NCBI RefSeq assembly: GCF_000264995.1
Contig: NW_006767435.1
Coordinates: 2,725,208 to 2,789,207, forward strand
DNA: 64,000 bases
Direction: 5' to 3'
Source: Punctularia strigosozonata HHB-11173 SS5
Taxonomy: Eukaryota; Basidiomycota; Agaricomycetes; Corticiales; Punctulariaceae
Made by a program: the position numbers and the translations under genes. The notes below the pieces were generated by a model. The model was given only the letters and a program-made list of their open reading frames with translations. It made no database searches and was not told the origin of the DNA. Of the stretch, positions 11,045-23,989 are shown piece by piece. Each line of letters begins with the position of its first letter. Position 1 is the stretch's first letter.

Positions 11045-12638
11045 ATGTCCGGCCTCGGCTTCACGCCCGCGCCGCAGCCCGCGCCCAACGCGCTCGGCGT
11101 GGAGGGCATGTTCGCCCAGATCATGGCCGCCGTCCAGAAGTCGGTGAGCACGTCGTTGGTCCTGTGCTTGCCCCCGCCCCTGACGCCCTCTGTAGAGCGC
11201 TGAGATTGCGGAGCTTCGGCAGGAGTGCGCGGACCTGCGCATACAGAACGCCAGCCTCGAGCGCCAGGTGCGCGAGGGCCTCCAGGTCGGCATCATGTTT
11301 GCTTGCTGTCACCCCTAATGCTCACTATATCCATCTAAGAACCGTGGCACGCATACCGGCTACAACACAGGCCTCAACACGCCCGTCCCGGGTTCGCCCC
11401 AGTTGCGCGCCAAATCCCCCTTCCTCTCACCGTCCTCTATACCTGCTCTCGCCGCCCCTGCGTCGATCCAGATCCCAACGCCGTCACCCCTCGGCGACAA
11501 CCAGCTGACGTACTACCCATTCAACGGTCGCTCCATCCCCGGCTTCTTTGTCGTTATCCCTGCTGGTGGCGCAGGCACTCGCCTTTGGCCCCTATCGCGC
11601 GAGGGACATCCCAAGTTCCTCCTCGACCTCACGCTCAAAGGCCGCAGTCTAATTCAGGCTACCTGGGATCGTCTCATCCCGCTCTCCTCCCCCGCGCGCA
11701 CGACCATAGTCGCCGGTCCCGCGCACACAAAGTCGATCCGGGAGCAGCTTCCCGATCTGCTGGAACAGAACCTCTTCACCGAACCCGGAGCCAAGGACTC
11801 CATGGCTGCCATTGGCCTCGCCGCTGCCGTTCTTGCTCGCCGCGACCCTGACGCTGTCATCGGGTCTTTCGCCGCTGACCACATGATCTCCGGCGACGAT
11901 GCCTTCCTCTCCGCCGTCACCGAGGCGGTTGAGGTCGCCCGTCACGACTATCTCGTCACTATCGGTATCGCGCCCTCGCACCCTTCCACCGGCTTCGGTT
12001 ACATCCAGCTCGGAGACAAGCTCGGAGGCAACGATACCCCCAACGCGCGCCTCGTCCGCTCCTTCAAGGAGAAGCCGGACGCGCGCACCGCCGCGGCGTA
12101 CATCAAGACCGGCACATACCGCTGGAACGCTGGGATGTTCGTTACCCGCGCCGTCTTCCTCATGCAACTCCTCAAGGAGTATAAGCCTAAACTGCACGAT
12201 GGCCTTCAGAAGATCGCAGCGGTCTGGGACGACGAAAGCCTGCGCGAGAAGGTGCTGACCGAGGTCTGGGACGACCTCGAGAAGATCCCGATCGACAATG
12301 CCGTTGCCGAGCCGGCGGCTGCCGAAGGCCGTGTCGCGGTCGTACCCGCCACCTTCGGTTGGGACGATGTCGGAGACTTCGCCTCCCTCGCCGATCTTCT
12401 CCCCGCTGAGGCGAACCAACCCCGTATCCTTGGCGAGAACCACCTCGTTCTCACCGACCAGGTCGCGGGTGGTATCATCGTCCCCGGCTCTGGCCGTCTC
12501 GTTGCATGCCTCGGTGTCGACGATCTCGTCATTGTCGACATGCCGGACACGTTGCTCGTCACGACTCGTGCGCGTAGCCAGGAGGTGAAGAGGCTCGTGA
12601 AGAAGGCCAAGGACGTCGGCTGGAAGAGCCTGCTTTGA
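11045..12638 (+). CDS. Mannose-1-phosphate guanylyltransferase, bacterial ManC type, with N-terminal coiled coil
   Basis: This enzyme would make GDP-mannose from GTP and mannose-1-phosphate for glycosylation and cell-wall synthesis. Three exons encode about 495 residues. Exons 1 and 2 give a fungal-looking N terminus with a heptad-like segment (EIAELRQECADLRIQ, ASLERQVREGL), then a Pro/Ser-rich linker. Exon 3 carries the whole catalytic domain: GGAGTRLWPLSR with HPKFLLDL, FAADHMI, GFGYIQ, SFKEKPD, RWNAGMFV and FGWDDVGDF. GGAGTRLWPLSR is the ManC signature; ordinary eukaryotic enzymes (Psa1/GMPPB) have a GGYGTRLRPLT-type motif. No C-terminal cupin isomerase domain is present. The start has a CACCATG context. 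It could be a second enzyme beside the standard one, or serve a related nucleotide sugar. Confidence 0.85.
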
Positions 12639-12851
12639 ACGATTTGGACGGTCAAAAAGCCCGAAGGGAGCATCTATGCAATGGATAATGCATTTGGATT
12701 AGGACTTGAGTTTAATGCACGGCTCTGGCTCTTAGCCCTTTCTCATTCGTCTCTTTTTTTTGTCCCGGATTTCCGAAATCATTCACATCCTACATATTAC
12801 CCGAAAACATACAATAATCAAGAACGGGCCGTGAACTCTGGATATGGAACG

Positions 12852-14276
12852 TCATACTGTTGCCTTCGCCGCGTCGCTGCCGTTGCATGGCAAGAACGGT
12901 GTCGGTGTCGTTGGTGAACCCTCTATCCGCCATTCGGCGAACGCCAGTGTGGTCATGTTGGGATCCTTTTGGAGCTCCTCGCGCAGGCCTTCTCGTGCGT
13001 TCAGGATAGCGACTGGGAGAAAACATAGTGAGGCTCCTTCGCACAGGGAGAACAATCTGGTTCCGCACGCATGGTGTTGGTATACAATCCTGATAGCAGC
13101 AAATGGAAGAAGGGCCATGAAAGGCCCAGCGGATTGACGAGGAATGCGATGGCGAAGGCTCCTTGACAGCATGCCACCAGCACACCGCGCGCAAAGAAGT
13201 ATCGGATAAGTCGCGCAAGTAAGGTATCCGTCCTGGCATTCGATCAGAAACGCAGAAGAACAACAATAAGGTTACATTGACCTACTTAGTGTGACCCGTA
13301 CGAGAGGTCCAGAAGACGTAGCACATGCTTGTAGTCGCCAGGAAGTCGGCTAACGTGTTGATCGATTGCTCAATTCCGAGTGCATACTTCCCTCCATCAG
13401 CCAAGGACTGAAATGCCGAGAGTATATCGAGGGCTCACGTAGGTGGTTTCGCCGAAGGACATGATCGTATTCTTAGTGAGGGCTGGAGAGAGCGTTTCGA
13501 TAGCTGCGACAACACCCAGCCCGCCTCCCACGAAGGAAAAGGCAGCGCAGATGAACACAAGTTCGCGACGACCTGAGGAGACTGGCGATGCGCACCGAGG
13601 TCAATTGAATTGCCGCGAAAATGGTATTGTCACGACGTACGGTAGTAAAGCTGCCTCAACACGAACAATTGCACCAGGAAAGTGGTTATCATTGTTAGCG
13701 TGACCTCAGCAAGCAGCGTTCTTCCGCGATGTTAATGAGAACTGAACATGGAACACGCCAATCGAAACCACGTACTTGGACACTATACCTAAATGAAGGA
13801 AGTCGCCAAAATGATCGATCTGGGACAGGTGTCGGTCAATGAACGCGGTTATGATATGGGCCACATACCCAGTATTCCTGACCAGATATCGCACCGCAAA
13901 ATGTGGCGGCTACATTGAGTACACTGACAGTTCATCTGAATCAGCACAGTGGCGGCTGGATGTGGTACGGATGTCCCATACGCTATCAATGTCACCTAAC
14001 AAATATTGATTGGTATGCAATTCCGTAGGGTGCATGTGCAACGAGATAAACTCACGAAGGCTCGCTGCGACCTAGAATCATGTGCGCAATGATGAACGTA
14101 TGTGTAGGCCTGCAACAGTGTACCCCCAAGCAATAGCATGGCGAAAAGCAATCCTATCAAGCCATCAGTTAGCTAGGGATGCCAAAGCGGCACGCAGGCT
14201 GACCCCAGTAGACGGCAGCCCATTTTGTAGCCGCGCTCGTTGGCTGAGCTGCCAGATCAACCGTGGCCATAATCAT
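12852..14276 (-). CDS. Multi-pass membrane protein, DUF6534 family
   Basis: A basidiomycete family of seven-helix membrane proteins of unknown function. It starts at MIMATVDL (ATG 14274-14276); a second ATG lies two codons on. Visible helices include GLLFAMLLLGGTLLQAYTY, ELVFICAAFSFVGGGLGVV and the family stretch INTLADFLATTSMCYVFW followed by TSRTGHT. Further on are FHLLLSGLYTNTM and, after an intron, ILNAREGLREEL, matching the usual YxNSLLATLNAR ending. The tail is a short Pro/Thr-rich cytoplasmic segment. There are at least five short introns; the exon around 13706-13900 is the least certain. A TATA box is found upstream. Confidence 0.65.
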
Positions 14277-14732
14277 GCGAGTTTCGGGGAGATGGGTCTA
14301 ATAGTGGGGTGAGGGACGCGGAGTAGGTTAGCGGGCTCAATGGTATATATATCTTCGCTTGCAAATGGAAGGTAGCACAACGTCTTAGCAATCTCCCGGC
14401 ATACCGGACATATAAAGCTGCGATTGATTCCAATGAGAATGCTTGCAGAACCACGAGATCATCGCCATCCGCCAACCGACGATATATGTCCGTCGACTGT
14501 TATTGGAGAGGCCGTTTCAGAATGATACGACAAGCCGAGCAGCTTGGACGTCGTCAAAACAACGCATGACGAGAGCACGGGAAGCGGGAATTTGAAGTCG
14601 AAATCGAAATACGCAGTCATCCGCGTGAAAGATGGCGTGCGCTCCATGACCTTCAAGTGACCATGGTCGTCCACCCCACCGTAGCGCATCCTCTGCCATT
14701 TCCCCAAACGCCTCTCGGATATCGAGAGCAAG
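14277..14732. promoter_or_regulatory. Divergent promoter with TATA box for the DUF6534 gene
   Basis: The 456-nt spacer is shared by the DUF6534 gene (minus) and the amino-acid permease (plus). TATATATA at 14344-14351 lies about 68-75 nt upstream of the DUF6534 start, the same spacing seen at other TATA genes here. I see nothing else distinct. Confidence 0.5.
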
Positions 14733-16993
14733 ATGGCATCGAGCACCTCCCGCGCCTCGCAAGAGGATGATGCGGCGAGTCAAAAAGGGACTAACTCGTT
14801 TCCGCCCAACCGTCCCCAACTAAACTACGGCTCTCTCTCCAACCCCGGTCATGCCCTCGCTGACCCCGAGCGGCCACTTGGGTCTCTGCCTGTTCCTCCG
14901 GTCGACAAACCCTACGGGCTCCATCGCGGTCTCTCTGCACGACAGGTGCAGATGATCGCGATCGCCGGGACTATTGGCACTGGATTGTTCTTGGGCACGG
15001 GTCGCTCGCTCGCTCAAGGCGGGCCTGCTAGCATGCTCATTTGCTACGGAATCGTTGGGTTCATTGTGTATGTCACGTTGCTGTTACTCGGAGAGATGGC
15101 CACGCAGTACCCTGTAGCAGGTACGCAAGCCCATCTCCAGCTTCACGGCTGTTAGCTTAACCACGTCTATGCGTTACAAGGGTCATTCAACGCGTATGCA
15201 ACGCGCTTCTTCAGCCCCGCTTACGGTTTTGCCCTTTCTTGGAACTATTGGTTCAACGATGCGGTGTCTGTCGCGTCTGACCTCACCGCCGCGCAGCTGG
15301 TGTTGCAGTTTTGGCTTCCAAACTACGACAACACTTGGATCATCAGTCTCGTGTTCTGGTTGTTCCTCGTTGGGATCAACGCTATACATGTTCGTGCATA
15401 CGGCGAGCTAGGTGCGTATATCTAGTTGCCCGATAGTCCGCTGCACCGCTAACGCTTCGCTATAGAATATTGGCTATCCTCATTGAAAGTCGCTACCATC
15501 GTCGTATTCATCATCCTCGGCATTCTTGTCAACGTCGGAGTGAACACTGACCATCGGTATATCGGAACCAAAAACTGGCACATCCCCGGAGCACCGTTCG
15601 TTGGTGGCTTTGGCGGGTTCGCGCGTGTGTTCGTCACCGCTAGCTTCGCATGTCTGTGCACTTCATATCATGCCAAGACACATATTTAACATGAGCGGCA
15701 GACGGGGGCACCGAGAGTTTGGGAATCACCGCGGGCGAAACGAAGAACCCATCGAGGAATATGCCAAGGGTTGTGAAGTTTGTTTTCTGGAGGTGAACCA
15801 GTCATATACCTATCATCGCTTAATTCACCCTGACACTGTCCGTCCCAGAATTCTGCTCTTTTACATCCTGTCCATCGCCCTTATTGGCCTTAACGGTGCG
15901 TTTGATGGCTGATCCGCTTGACGGCCCGCTGATGCGATCACCCCGTCCAGTTCCTTGGAACTATCCCGGGTTATCCAACAAGACCACAACCACCTCACCG
16001 TTCACTATCGTCTTCAAGGAAGCTGGATCTCGTATGTAGCCTACTGATCACTCTAGCCGACCGCATTGACGGATCCTGCGCGCAGATGTGGCTGCTTCCT
16101 TTATGAACACCGTCATCCTCACTTCCGTACTATCCGCTGGAAACCACGCGTTGTTTGCGGGCACTCGTGTCCTCTACGGTTTGGCGTCGGTGGAGCCACA
16201 AGCTCATGCGCCTAGGTTCTTCAAGCGCACTACAACCCGCGGTGTGCCACTCCCAGCGTTACTGGCGACTAGCAGCATCAGCGCGATCTGCTTCGGGGCC
16301 AGCTTTGTGGGCCAAGGACAACTGTGGGGCTGGCTGCAGAACATAGTAGGAGTGTCAAATCAAGTGAGTCATTAGCTCGTCCTATCCTTCGTGACGCGAA
16401 AGAACGTGGCTTGTTCGCTTACGTGTGCTCAGATTGCGTGGTTGTCGATCGGATTGGCAAGTTGGAGGTTCAGAAAGGCGTGGATCCAACAGGGCCGGTC
16501 TTTAGACGAGATGAAGTTTCGCGCGCGTTGGACATGGCCCTGGGGCCCGCTCTTCGTTATCGTGTCCGTCACCTTCCTCATCCTCGGTGAGTAATACCGT
16601 TGTGCGCTCACACCTCACGCTAAACTCGAGCTCTTTGTTCCAGTCCAGGGCTGGTCCTCAATAGCCCGGCACTTTTCCGCCGTGGATTTTGTCTCCTTCT
16701 ACATCGAGTTGCCCGTCATGCTCGTGATGTTTACCGCCTGGCTCTTCATTCGACGTCCAGCTCATACAGGTGATGGGATCAATGCACCATTGTTATCGGA
16801 GGCTACAGATGGTGTTCCAGGTCGTCCGAGGCGTGATTGGTGGAAAGGTGATCTTGTGGATACCGAAATAGTCGATTTGAGGAGAGATGAATACGAGGAA
16901 GGAGAAGAGGAGAGAGAGGAAGATGTGGAGAGAATATTGAGGCTCAAAGGGCGCGCAGGATGGCTGTGGAGGTTGTACTACTGGATTGTCTGA
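14733..16993 (+). CDS. Amino-acid permease, APC superfamily (fungal YAT family)
   Basis: A plasma-membrane proton/amino-acid symporter. ATG 14733 opens a soluble N terminus of about 65 residues. The first helix follows with the conserved motif AGTIGTGLFLGTGRSLA, then GEMATQYPVAG, the spliced stretch FNAYATRFFSPAYGFALSWNYW, and SVASDLTAAQLVLQFW. Later come YGGTESLGITAGETKNPSRN, LSAGNHALFAGTRVLYGLA and RGVPLPAL. About seven introns interrupt it. The C-terminal tail is highly charged (many Asp/Glu, YEEGEEEREEDVERI) and ends LWRLYYWIV. All the usual helices can be read and I see no damage. Substrate is not predictable from sequence. Confidence 0.9.
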
Positions 16994-17225
16994 CGACACC
17001 GACGGGCGCTCACATCGTTTCCGAAATAAGTGATGTATTAGGTACCAAGTCACGATATGCATGATCATTGTGATCAGCTCCACAACGTAGTACATATGAT
17101 ATCCAGGGCAAGGCTTCAGCATTAGTCGAAATATAGCACAAAACGTAACAAAAAAGCTTGACGAAGGAGGCTCCTCTTGTCTCTAGAAAGGGCTACTGGG
17201 GACAATTAGCAGACATTCAAGCAAT

Positions 17226-20200
17226 TCAAGAAGCTTCGTACGTTTGATTACCGGGTATATTTGGATTGAATCCGTAGGCTCGATCACCTCCATTGAACGA
17301 CGGTATGGGATCAAAATTCCAATTGTCGAGGTCGAACAGCGAGCCCCCGTACATGGGGGTGGGCTCAGGTTGGGGCGCAGAAGTGCGATTGCCTGATGGT
17401 GGCACGACGGAGAAAACGCTCGTATAGAAAGCTTGGGAACCTTCGCTGGAGGCAGTGCTTGGCGCCGCAGAAGGCGATCGGCTGCTGTGACCGTCCTTGG
17501 AATTCAGATAATCCTGGGGCTCTGACGAAGAGAAACGCCTCGTGATAATATTGTCCAGGAAGCGGGCATAGAGGCTGGGCGCATGTTGCTCATCAACTGC
17601 TGATGCTCGATACCCGGCGATGAATTTTCGGACGAGTTGAATACTCGATGCTTTCTGCGAGTCCGAGAATAAACCCGGGAGCTTAGGCTGCAGAGCGGCC
17701 AGCTTATTCAAGATCGATATGGTTAAATACCGGGTGTCGATGACATTGCGAGACGCACCTTCAAGAGGAAAGCAGACGCAAATGCAGCCTGGTCGAACCA
17801 TGCTGCGCGGGGACATGAGTATGGCTTGGCGCTATGCAGAGTCGGACACACCGTCCGGAGCGTATTTCATGAACTTGCTGGGTATCAATGTTTGCGTAGA
17901 CATTGTAACAACGTTTGTGGCGCTTTCTAGGCACTGTACGACGGAAAGTCATCGCTCTGTTTCCCAGCGCTTCGAGTGCGTGGCATACCTTGTTGAACAG
18001 TTCAGCGTTATCGGCTGTTAGCCCCCTTTTGAGGGCAGCGCGGAACCAGAAGGAGCAGACAAGGAGACGCGAGTACGTCACGGCGCTATAGGTGCCAATG
18101 AGCGGACATAAGATAGGGTCGCTGGACAACGTACTAAGGCCACAAATCTCGTCGGAACTTGGCTGAAGCAAGATACACTGACACATTTCAGTCAAGAACT
18201 AGATGCGGGCATGAAAACTACCTTCTGGGCAGGACTTAATTTGCTCTTCCATGCGAGTGATCCATTCGTCGTGTAGATCGGTGAGTTTTGCATCGAAGCG
18301 TCGCACCTTCTGTTCGATGATCTCCAAACACGACTGCAGCATGTAAACGCCGGAAGTGCGCTGAAGAGGCCGCAATAAAATACCTGCTGAACACCTGTGT
18401 TGGATCCCGCAATATCTCTGGATTCTTCAGACCACTCCATCAAGACTTGCAGAAGACAATCGTATGCACAGATTCCCACGTCGCTCTGATAGAGGGGAGA
18501 TAGCGTATCTGAGCACCTGATGATGGAGCGAGCCATCGTGCCACATACTGGTGAATTATATTCGGAGATTTTGTAGAACGTCGTTAGGTCCACGTAGTCG
18601 CTGATCGCGTCTTAACATCAACGGTCGAAACCACGATTCGCAATGCTTACTTTGGTCGTTTCGTGCTGAATGGTTTTCCCCTGGCGACGGGGTCAATACT
18701 AGCCTCTTCGGAGAATGCACAAACATCTTACCATCGCGCGGCCATCCCCCATTCCGTTTCGACTAGTAGAATAAAGACACGGATGCCCATGATGGTTTCC
18801 CTGTCTCTGATTTCGTTTTTCGGCCCTCTGAATTTGATTTGATGCAGACCAAATTCGACTGCCATTCTGATAATTTTTTTCAGTCACCGCGCCCCAGCAA
18901 AGGCATCAATTGAGAGGTGGCGTACGTTGTAGCCAGACGAGCATATATCCAGCTACGATTTTCTTCCCACCTACGATAGGGCGTGGGCCACACAGCCAGG
19001 ATTAAGAAGGCCTGAGCGACTTCCACGGATTTGAGTCCGTTGACGAGCACCGCTGCGGCCTCATTTTTGGCGAGATCCATAGCCAAGGGGTAGATGTGTT
19101 GCTTGCTGGGATGATATCGACTAGCAATTGCACAAACTACGCACGCATCAATCACGCGTTCAGGCGATCCAAGTAAATTATGTATCTCACCGACTGTGAA
19201 TAGCAGGGGTGAGCGCTTGAATGTTGCAACTGGGGTATAGAGAACGGGATCTAGGATAGGTATCCATGGCTATCACACATCAGCTTGAGGTACTGGGTCC
19301 TAACCAAGTCGCCTACGTTCAACCACTCGTAATATCTACGCAGAAAGCGTGAGCAGGGTTCAGTAAGAATTGAAGATTGACCTCACACTTCAAATAACGA
19401 TACAACATCGGCAGGAGTTACAAAGCCCTGCGCAACGATGGCCGGGAGTGTCGTGGACTCGATCAACTCCTTCCGAGCCGATAGATCGTACGCAGGGCCT
19501 GGCCTGAAATAGGAGGCGCTCGCGATACCCTGGTGCGCGTTCAGCACTTTTTCGGAGCCAGGAACGAGCGCAGGTCATACCGTGGCATCAGCACTATCGT
19601 CTGATGGTTCATCCTTGCCCTTCTTGTTCCCTAACGCGAGATTTGCAAAGAGGCCTAAAGGAACAGAGGAGTCCGGCAGAGGATTTGGGTCGTCGTCCTC
19701 CTGAGCTGAGTCGCTCTCGGAGTCCTCGGACGGGGAGCTGCTCATGTCCTCATCATCCTCATGCTGTGCTTGCCTCCAGTTTTCGGACAGGGCGGCCTGC
19801 TTGGGCGTGATCTGCTCCAGCTGGTTGACCCACCCGACGACCTCCGGGTTCGGAGTTTGTCGTCGAGTGCCGGGAAGCGGCGTCGACGGGCTGGAACCGT
19901 TGAGCCGAGAGCTTTGGAGCTGGAAGGATTGAGTTGGACGTAAGGCTGGGCGAAAGAAGGACAGACCTGCTGCAGTAGCTGTTGAATTATGCTATTCCGT
20001 TCGGCAAGCTGGGCATCCTTTTCTTTGAGCTGGGACACCAGCTGTGGACGTTTGCTGAACAGTTCTAGCATGAGAATCGTACAACGCCGAATGTGGCGAC
20101 GCCTCTCACTTGGGCCCTCGTGGTTTACGTCCTTCTACCGTACATTCTCGATTCTGGGTTTTGCAGCGCTGGCAAATGTCGCTCCCTTCAGAGAAAACAC

Positions 20201-20673
20201 ATCGAAGCTGGGATGGGTGAGCTCAGGAACTTGTGTATTGCTGATCGGGAAGAACGTCCGGCTTACCTTGGCATGATGACAATTTGTACATGCGCCGGGT
20301 CTAACAAGGCAATCTCAGAACGCCATGCGGTAAGGTTTCTCATAATGCTCACAGTCTCCGTTTCCTATCCTGGGTGACTGGTGGCTGAAGGTTTTCCATG
20401 ACGATCTGCATACCGGGTGGTGCAAAGGAGGCCTGAGAAAGCTGACCGGAGGAGGAGGCCGCTGTCGTTAGTCATGAATGGTCAGTAAACAGCTGGAACA
20501 CGAGAATGGGATATGTGCTCGCCTCCAGGGTGGGCGTATAACGTTTGCTCCGTGGGTGGAAACGTAGTGGAGGAACCGAATTGCATGCTTTCGAATTGGG
20601 TCGGCGCATAGTGATATGCCAGGTCATGCATTGTAGGGCCTTGTAACGATCCTGGGTCGGGAAAGTGGGGCAT
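17226..20673 (-). CDS. Zn2Cys6 fungal transcription factor with coiled coil
   Basis: The start is taken at ATG 20671-20673 (MPHFPDPGS); an upstream exon is possible. After a Gln/Pro-rich N terminus the binuclear cluster is split over three exons and reads CTNCHHAKLRC then VFSEGSDICQRC then KTQNREC, i.e. C-x2-C-x6-C-x8-C-x2-C-x6-C, followed by TVEGRKPRGPK. Next is a leucine-rich coiled coil (LVSQLKEKDAQLAERNSIIQ) typical of this basidiomycete family. A long regulatory region follows with VEVAQAFLILAVWP and RRWEENRSWIYARLATTYA. It ends in a disordered Ser/Pro tail. Introns are numerous and several in 17.8-19.6 kb are uncertain. The neighbouring fumarate reductase and permease are possible but unproven targets. 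Confidence 0.85.
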
Positions 20674-21865
20674 GCGCAACAGCTGCTCGTCCGATGAACG
20701 CGACTTGCGTTTCCCCTGGCGGGGCTCAGCGTCGGTCGCTACAGTTGCGTCATAGCTTCGTGAGCAGCGATTGCAAGCATATATCACGATTGAACCTACG
20801 GTGCAAGTACGAAGGGTCGAGCGCGTTGTGGAGGGAGTACGACGCCATCTGGGGGATCAACGCGGACGGCAGTGAAGGACGGATGTTGTTGGTGTATGGC
20901 GAGCAAGACACAGCCCCACACGAAAGCTGTTGCGATAAAGGGTTTGGTAGGGGCGGAAGGCCCTGCGAAATCCAGAAGATCAGTATAGCGCCGGTGAGTT
21001 CGGAGTGGTGCTGGATCGACCGGAGCCGCCTGAACTCGTGCAGGCCCCCTCGTGGATCCCGACAACGTCCGCGATCCTCAGTTGCGAATGGGAGATCGAG
21101 TCGCGAGCAGGTGATGAGCTCCCCAGGAATAACTGATGCTCAGAGACGGTGGTCCAGGCTATGATTAGTCGAGATGTGCAGTTGGTGGGTTAGTTCAAGG
21201 TTGCCTCGAAACGAGGCGTGGCGCAAGGGGCTACAGTACAATGCTCAGATCAAGACGTGCATGAAGAATTGCAGTATATGTAGTTAACGAGGTTCATATT
21301 CAGAGTCGGGCTGTGAGCTGCAGAACCACGGGCAGTGTGGCGGCTGAGGCGGAACCAAATCGAACGCCGCGACTCATCATCGATCATCAAGCCTATACAC
21401 TCAAAAGTGAACAGGACTATATGACGACGGCAACCAATTGATTTGACCGGTATAAAGACGCAAGTGGTGCGCGTGCAATACAAGGTAACATAGTAAAATC
21501 GCATATTTTTATTTGTTCCAATCCCACCCAGGGACATATGAGCATGAAGCAGACAGAGTTCGTGTCAGAATCTAAATACAGACCCGGATCTACAGACGTA
21601 TCATCTCCGGCGCGTACACTCAGGGCCGGATGGCGATTCTGCTCGTCCGCAGCGAAGCAACGTTGATGGTGGATCTGACGCTGCACCCCAGTCTCGCATG
21701 GCTCGCTGTGAGAGCAATCATGGGCGCTGACAGGATACAATCGGGAAGAGACACGTAATGCCCAGGGAGAGAGAGAAATACATATGTGCAATGGTAACGA
21801 CACAGAACCGATATGTACAATACATCCAAGTGATACGGGCCTCGTACGATTCAAGCAGTGCAGCC
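20674..21865. other. Intergenic region between the Zn2Cys6 regulator and fumarate reductase
   Basis: About 1.2 kb upstream of the regulator. Open frames at 20796-21065 and 21417-22157 show no domain and overlap the fumarate reductase terminus in another frame. An additional 5' exon of the regulator may lie in the first 150 nt; otherwise I see nothing. Confidence 0.45.
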
Positions 21866-23896
21866 CTATTTCTTCAGAGTGCCAATAACGGAGTCCGGCG
21901 CGTACCGAGGGATAACCTTCGCGTCGTGGAGCATGTTGAACTCTTCGGTGGCGTCCCGCCCAGCGTACAAAAGGATAGCCTTCTCTCCTCCCGGATGATC
22001 CGGAAGGAACTGGGGACACCAAGAGGCATGAGAGTCTGAAGTAGTAAGAAAGAGCAGGAGATACGCACACTGGTAACGTCGAGGACCTGGCCGTTGACGA
22101 CCACCCAAATGTCGTCCTTCTTGTTGTGCTTCGCAACATCGGCCAGAGTGTACTCACTGCCCTTGTTCACCGGCGCGCCGCTCGACGTTGCCTTCTCCTC
22201 CTTTGCCGCCTTGGTGGCGGGCTCCTCCTTGCTGGGCGCTCCGAGGTGACCCGCGACGCTCCCAAGGCGGTCCGCGGCCTTCGATGCGATTGCACTCGTG
22301 GCTTGCAGCAGGTATGCGGATGCGGAGTCACCTGATACACGACCGAAGACAACGCATCCAAGGAGGGAAGAACCGCCCAATCGGTTCGCACCATGGACAC
22401 CACCGGCAACCTCGCCGGCCGCAAAGAGGCCAGGAATCGGCTTGTGCGACGCATCGAGCACCCGGGATTCTGGGTCGATCTCGAGACCACCCATGGTGTA
22501 ATGAAGAACGGGAGTCATGATGGCGACGTTGAAGAAGTCGTTCATTGACCATTCGCCCTCGGCGAAGAACTAAGCCGCATGTGAGGTTCCATTCACAACC
22601 GGTGAATAAGCAATTCACGTACCTTCTTGCCGAAGGGATCCTTCTTTGTCCTCGCGACGGTGTTATATTCGTCGAAGGTCTTTTTGAGCTCCTCCGGCTT
22701 GATGCCGATCTCCTTAGCAAGCTCCTCACCGCTGTTGAACTTCTTCATCAAACCACGGCCGACGTAGTGCTTGCAGTGCCACTCGATCTCGTTCGACGCC
22801 TTGCCGTTAAGAACGAGGCGAATGGGGTACTGTACAAGTGATCAGCACTATCGAGACGACAGCCAAGCGTACTACTAGCTTACCTTGCCATTTTCCCAAA
22901 TCTTGCCCGTAACATAGTCACGGTGCTGGAGCTCGTCGACGAATCGCTTACCGGTGTTGTCGAGCAGCAGACCGCCGACGCCACGAAGCGCTTCCGCAGC
23001 CAGGAATTTGACTTTTGCCTCCGGCTCGTTGGGGTCAACAAGACCGGTAGGGTGCACCTGCACCTTCTCGAGGTCGACGGCGTTGGCACCGACCGCCATG
23101 GCGAGCTTGTGGCCATCACCAGTGCAGTGATCGCCGTTCGTCGTCGGGAGTTCGTAGTACTCGGGACGGTACTTCTTCAGAAGGGAGTCGGAGGTGAAGT
23201 CCGCGGCGTAGCCTCCAGTGGCAAGAACCACCGGGCCGTAGGCCTTCTCGGTCTTGCCCTTCACCTCGTAATCGACACCGATGACTGCGCCGGACCCATC
23301 CTTGATGAGATTGGTGACGCGCGCCCTCTTGATGATTTTGACGCGATCAGGCGTGCTCTGGGCCAGGTCTTCGAGACGCTCCATCTGGGCGTATGTAATA
23401 ACCTGCGATCACATGAGACACTATGCGCAAGGAATTCGGGGCATTCTAGCACTCACCATACCAGGGAACTGCGCATTACCACGGTGCGTCCTCGGCTGAC
23501 TGTGGCCACCGAGACGCGCGACCTTAGACAGATCGAGGCCAAACTTATCCTGAAGCCAGTTGACAGCGTCACCGGAGCGCCCGGTGAGGACCCGAATGAG
23601 GTCGTCGCGAGCGAGCTCACGAGCCGACTTCTTGGTGTCCTCGAAGAAAATCTTCGCGGTGTCCGGGATGCCCTGTTCCAGCTGCGTTTGCGTGCCCGCA
23701 CCGTTGATACCAGACGTAGCCTTAGTGGAGTTTCCACCCATAAACCTGAGCAAGACATGAAGACGAGTTTCATGCGACCGAGATGACGTGCTTACGGTTG
23801 CTTGTCGAGCAGGAGGACATTGCCGCCACGCTCAAGCACGGTGTGTGCGGCAGAGAGACCGGCGAGACCACCGCCAACGACAATAACCTGGGCCAT
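21866..23896 (-). CDS. Soluble fumarate reductase (Frd1/Osm1-like flavoprotein) fused to cytochrome b5 domain
   Basis: This flavoprotein reduces fumarate to succinate with FADH2, and in fungi helps reoxidise FAD under low oxygen. It starts at ATG 23894-23896. The N terminus holds the FAD dinucleotide fold ([24 protein letters not shown]), then [61 protein letters not shown] and [20 protein letters not shown]. These are active-site and FAD motifs of the FRD/SDH superfamily. After an Ala/Lys-rich linker comes a cytochrome b5 domain with both heme ligands: [20 protein letters not shown] and the later LHD. The protein ends GTLKK. About six introns. No N-terminal targeting sequence is evident. The fused heme domain may supply electrons. 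Confidence 0.92.
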
Positions 23897-23958
23897 TTGA
23901 ACGGTATGCGGGGAAGGGATAGGGACAGATATGCGCAGAGCAAATGACTGAGAGAGTC

Positions 23959-23989
23959 TTATAACCGGCGCGGGCCGTTATGGACCAAT
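23959..23989 (-). promoter_or_regulatory. TATA-like and CCAAT elements of the fumarate reductase gene
   Basis: TTATAA at 23959-23964 lies about 65 nt upstream of the ATG, and CCAAT (plus-strand orientation) at 23985-23989 about 90 nt upstream. Spacing fits a core promoter; function is inferred. Confidence 0.45.

Noticed and set aside
11649-12443. A 264-codon frame antisense to the guanylyltransferase
   Set aside because: It mirrors the G/C-ending codons of the real gene and carries no domain of its own.
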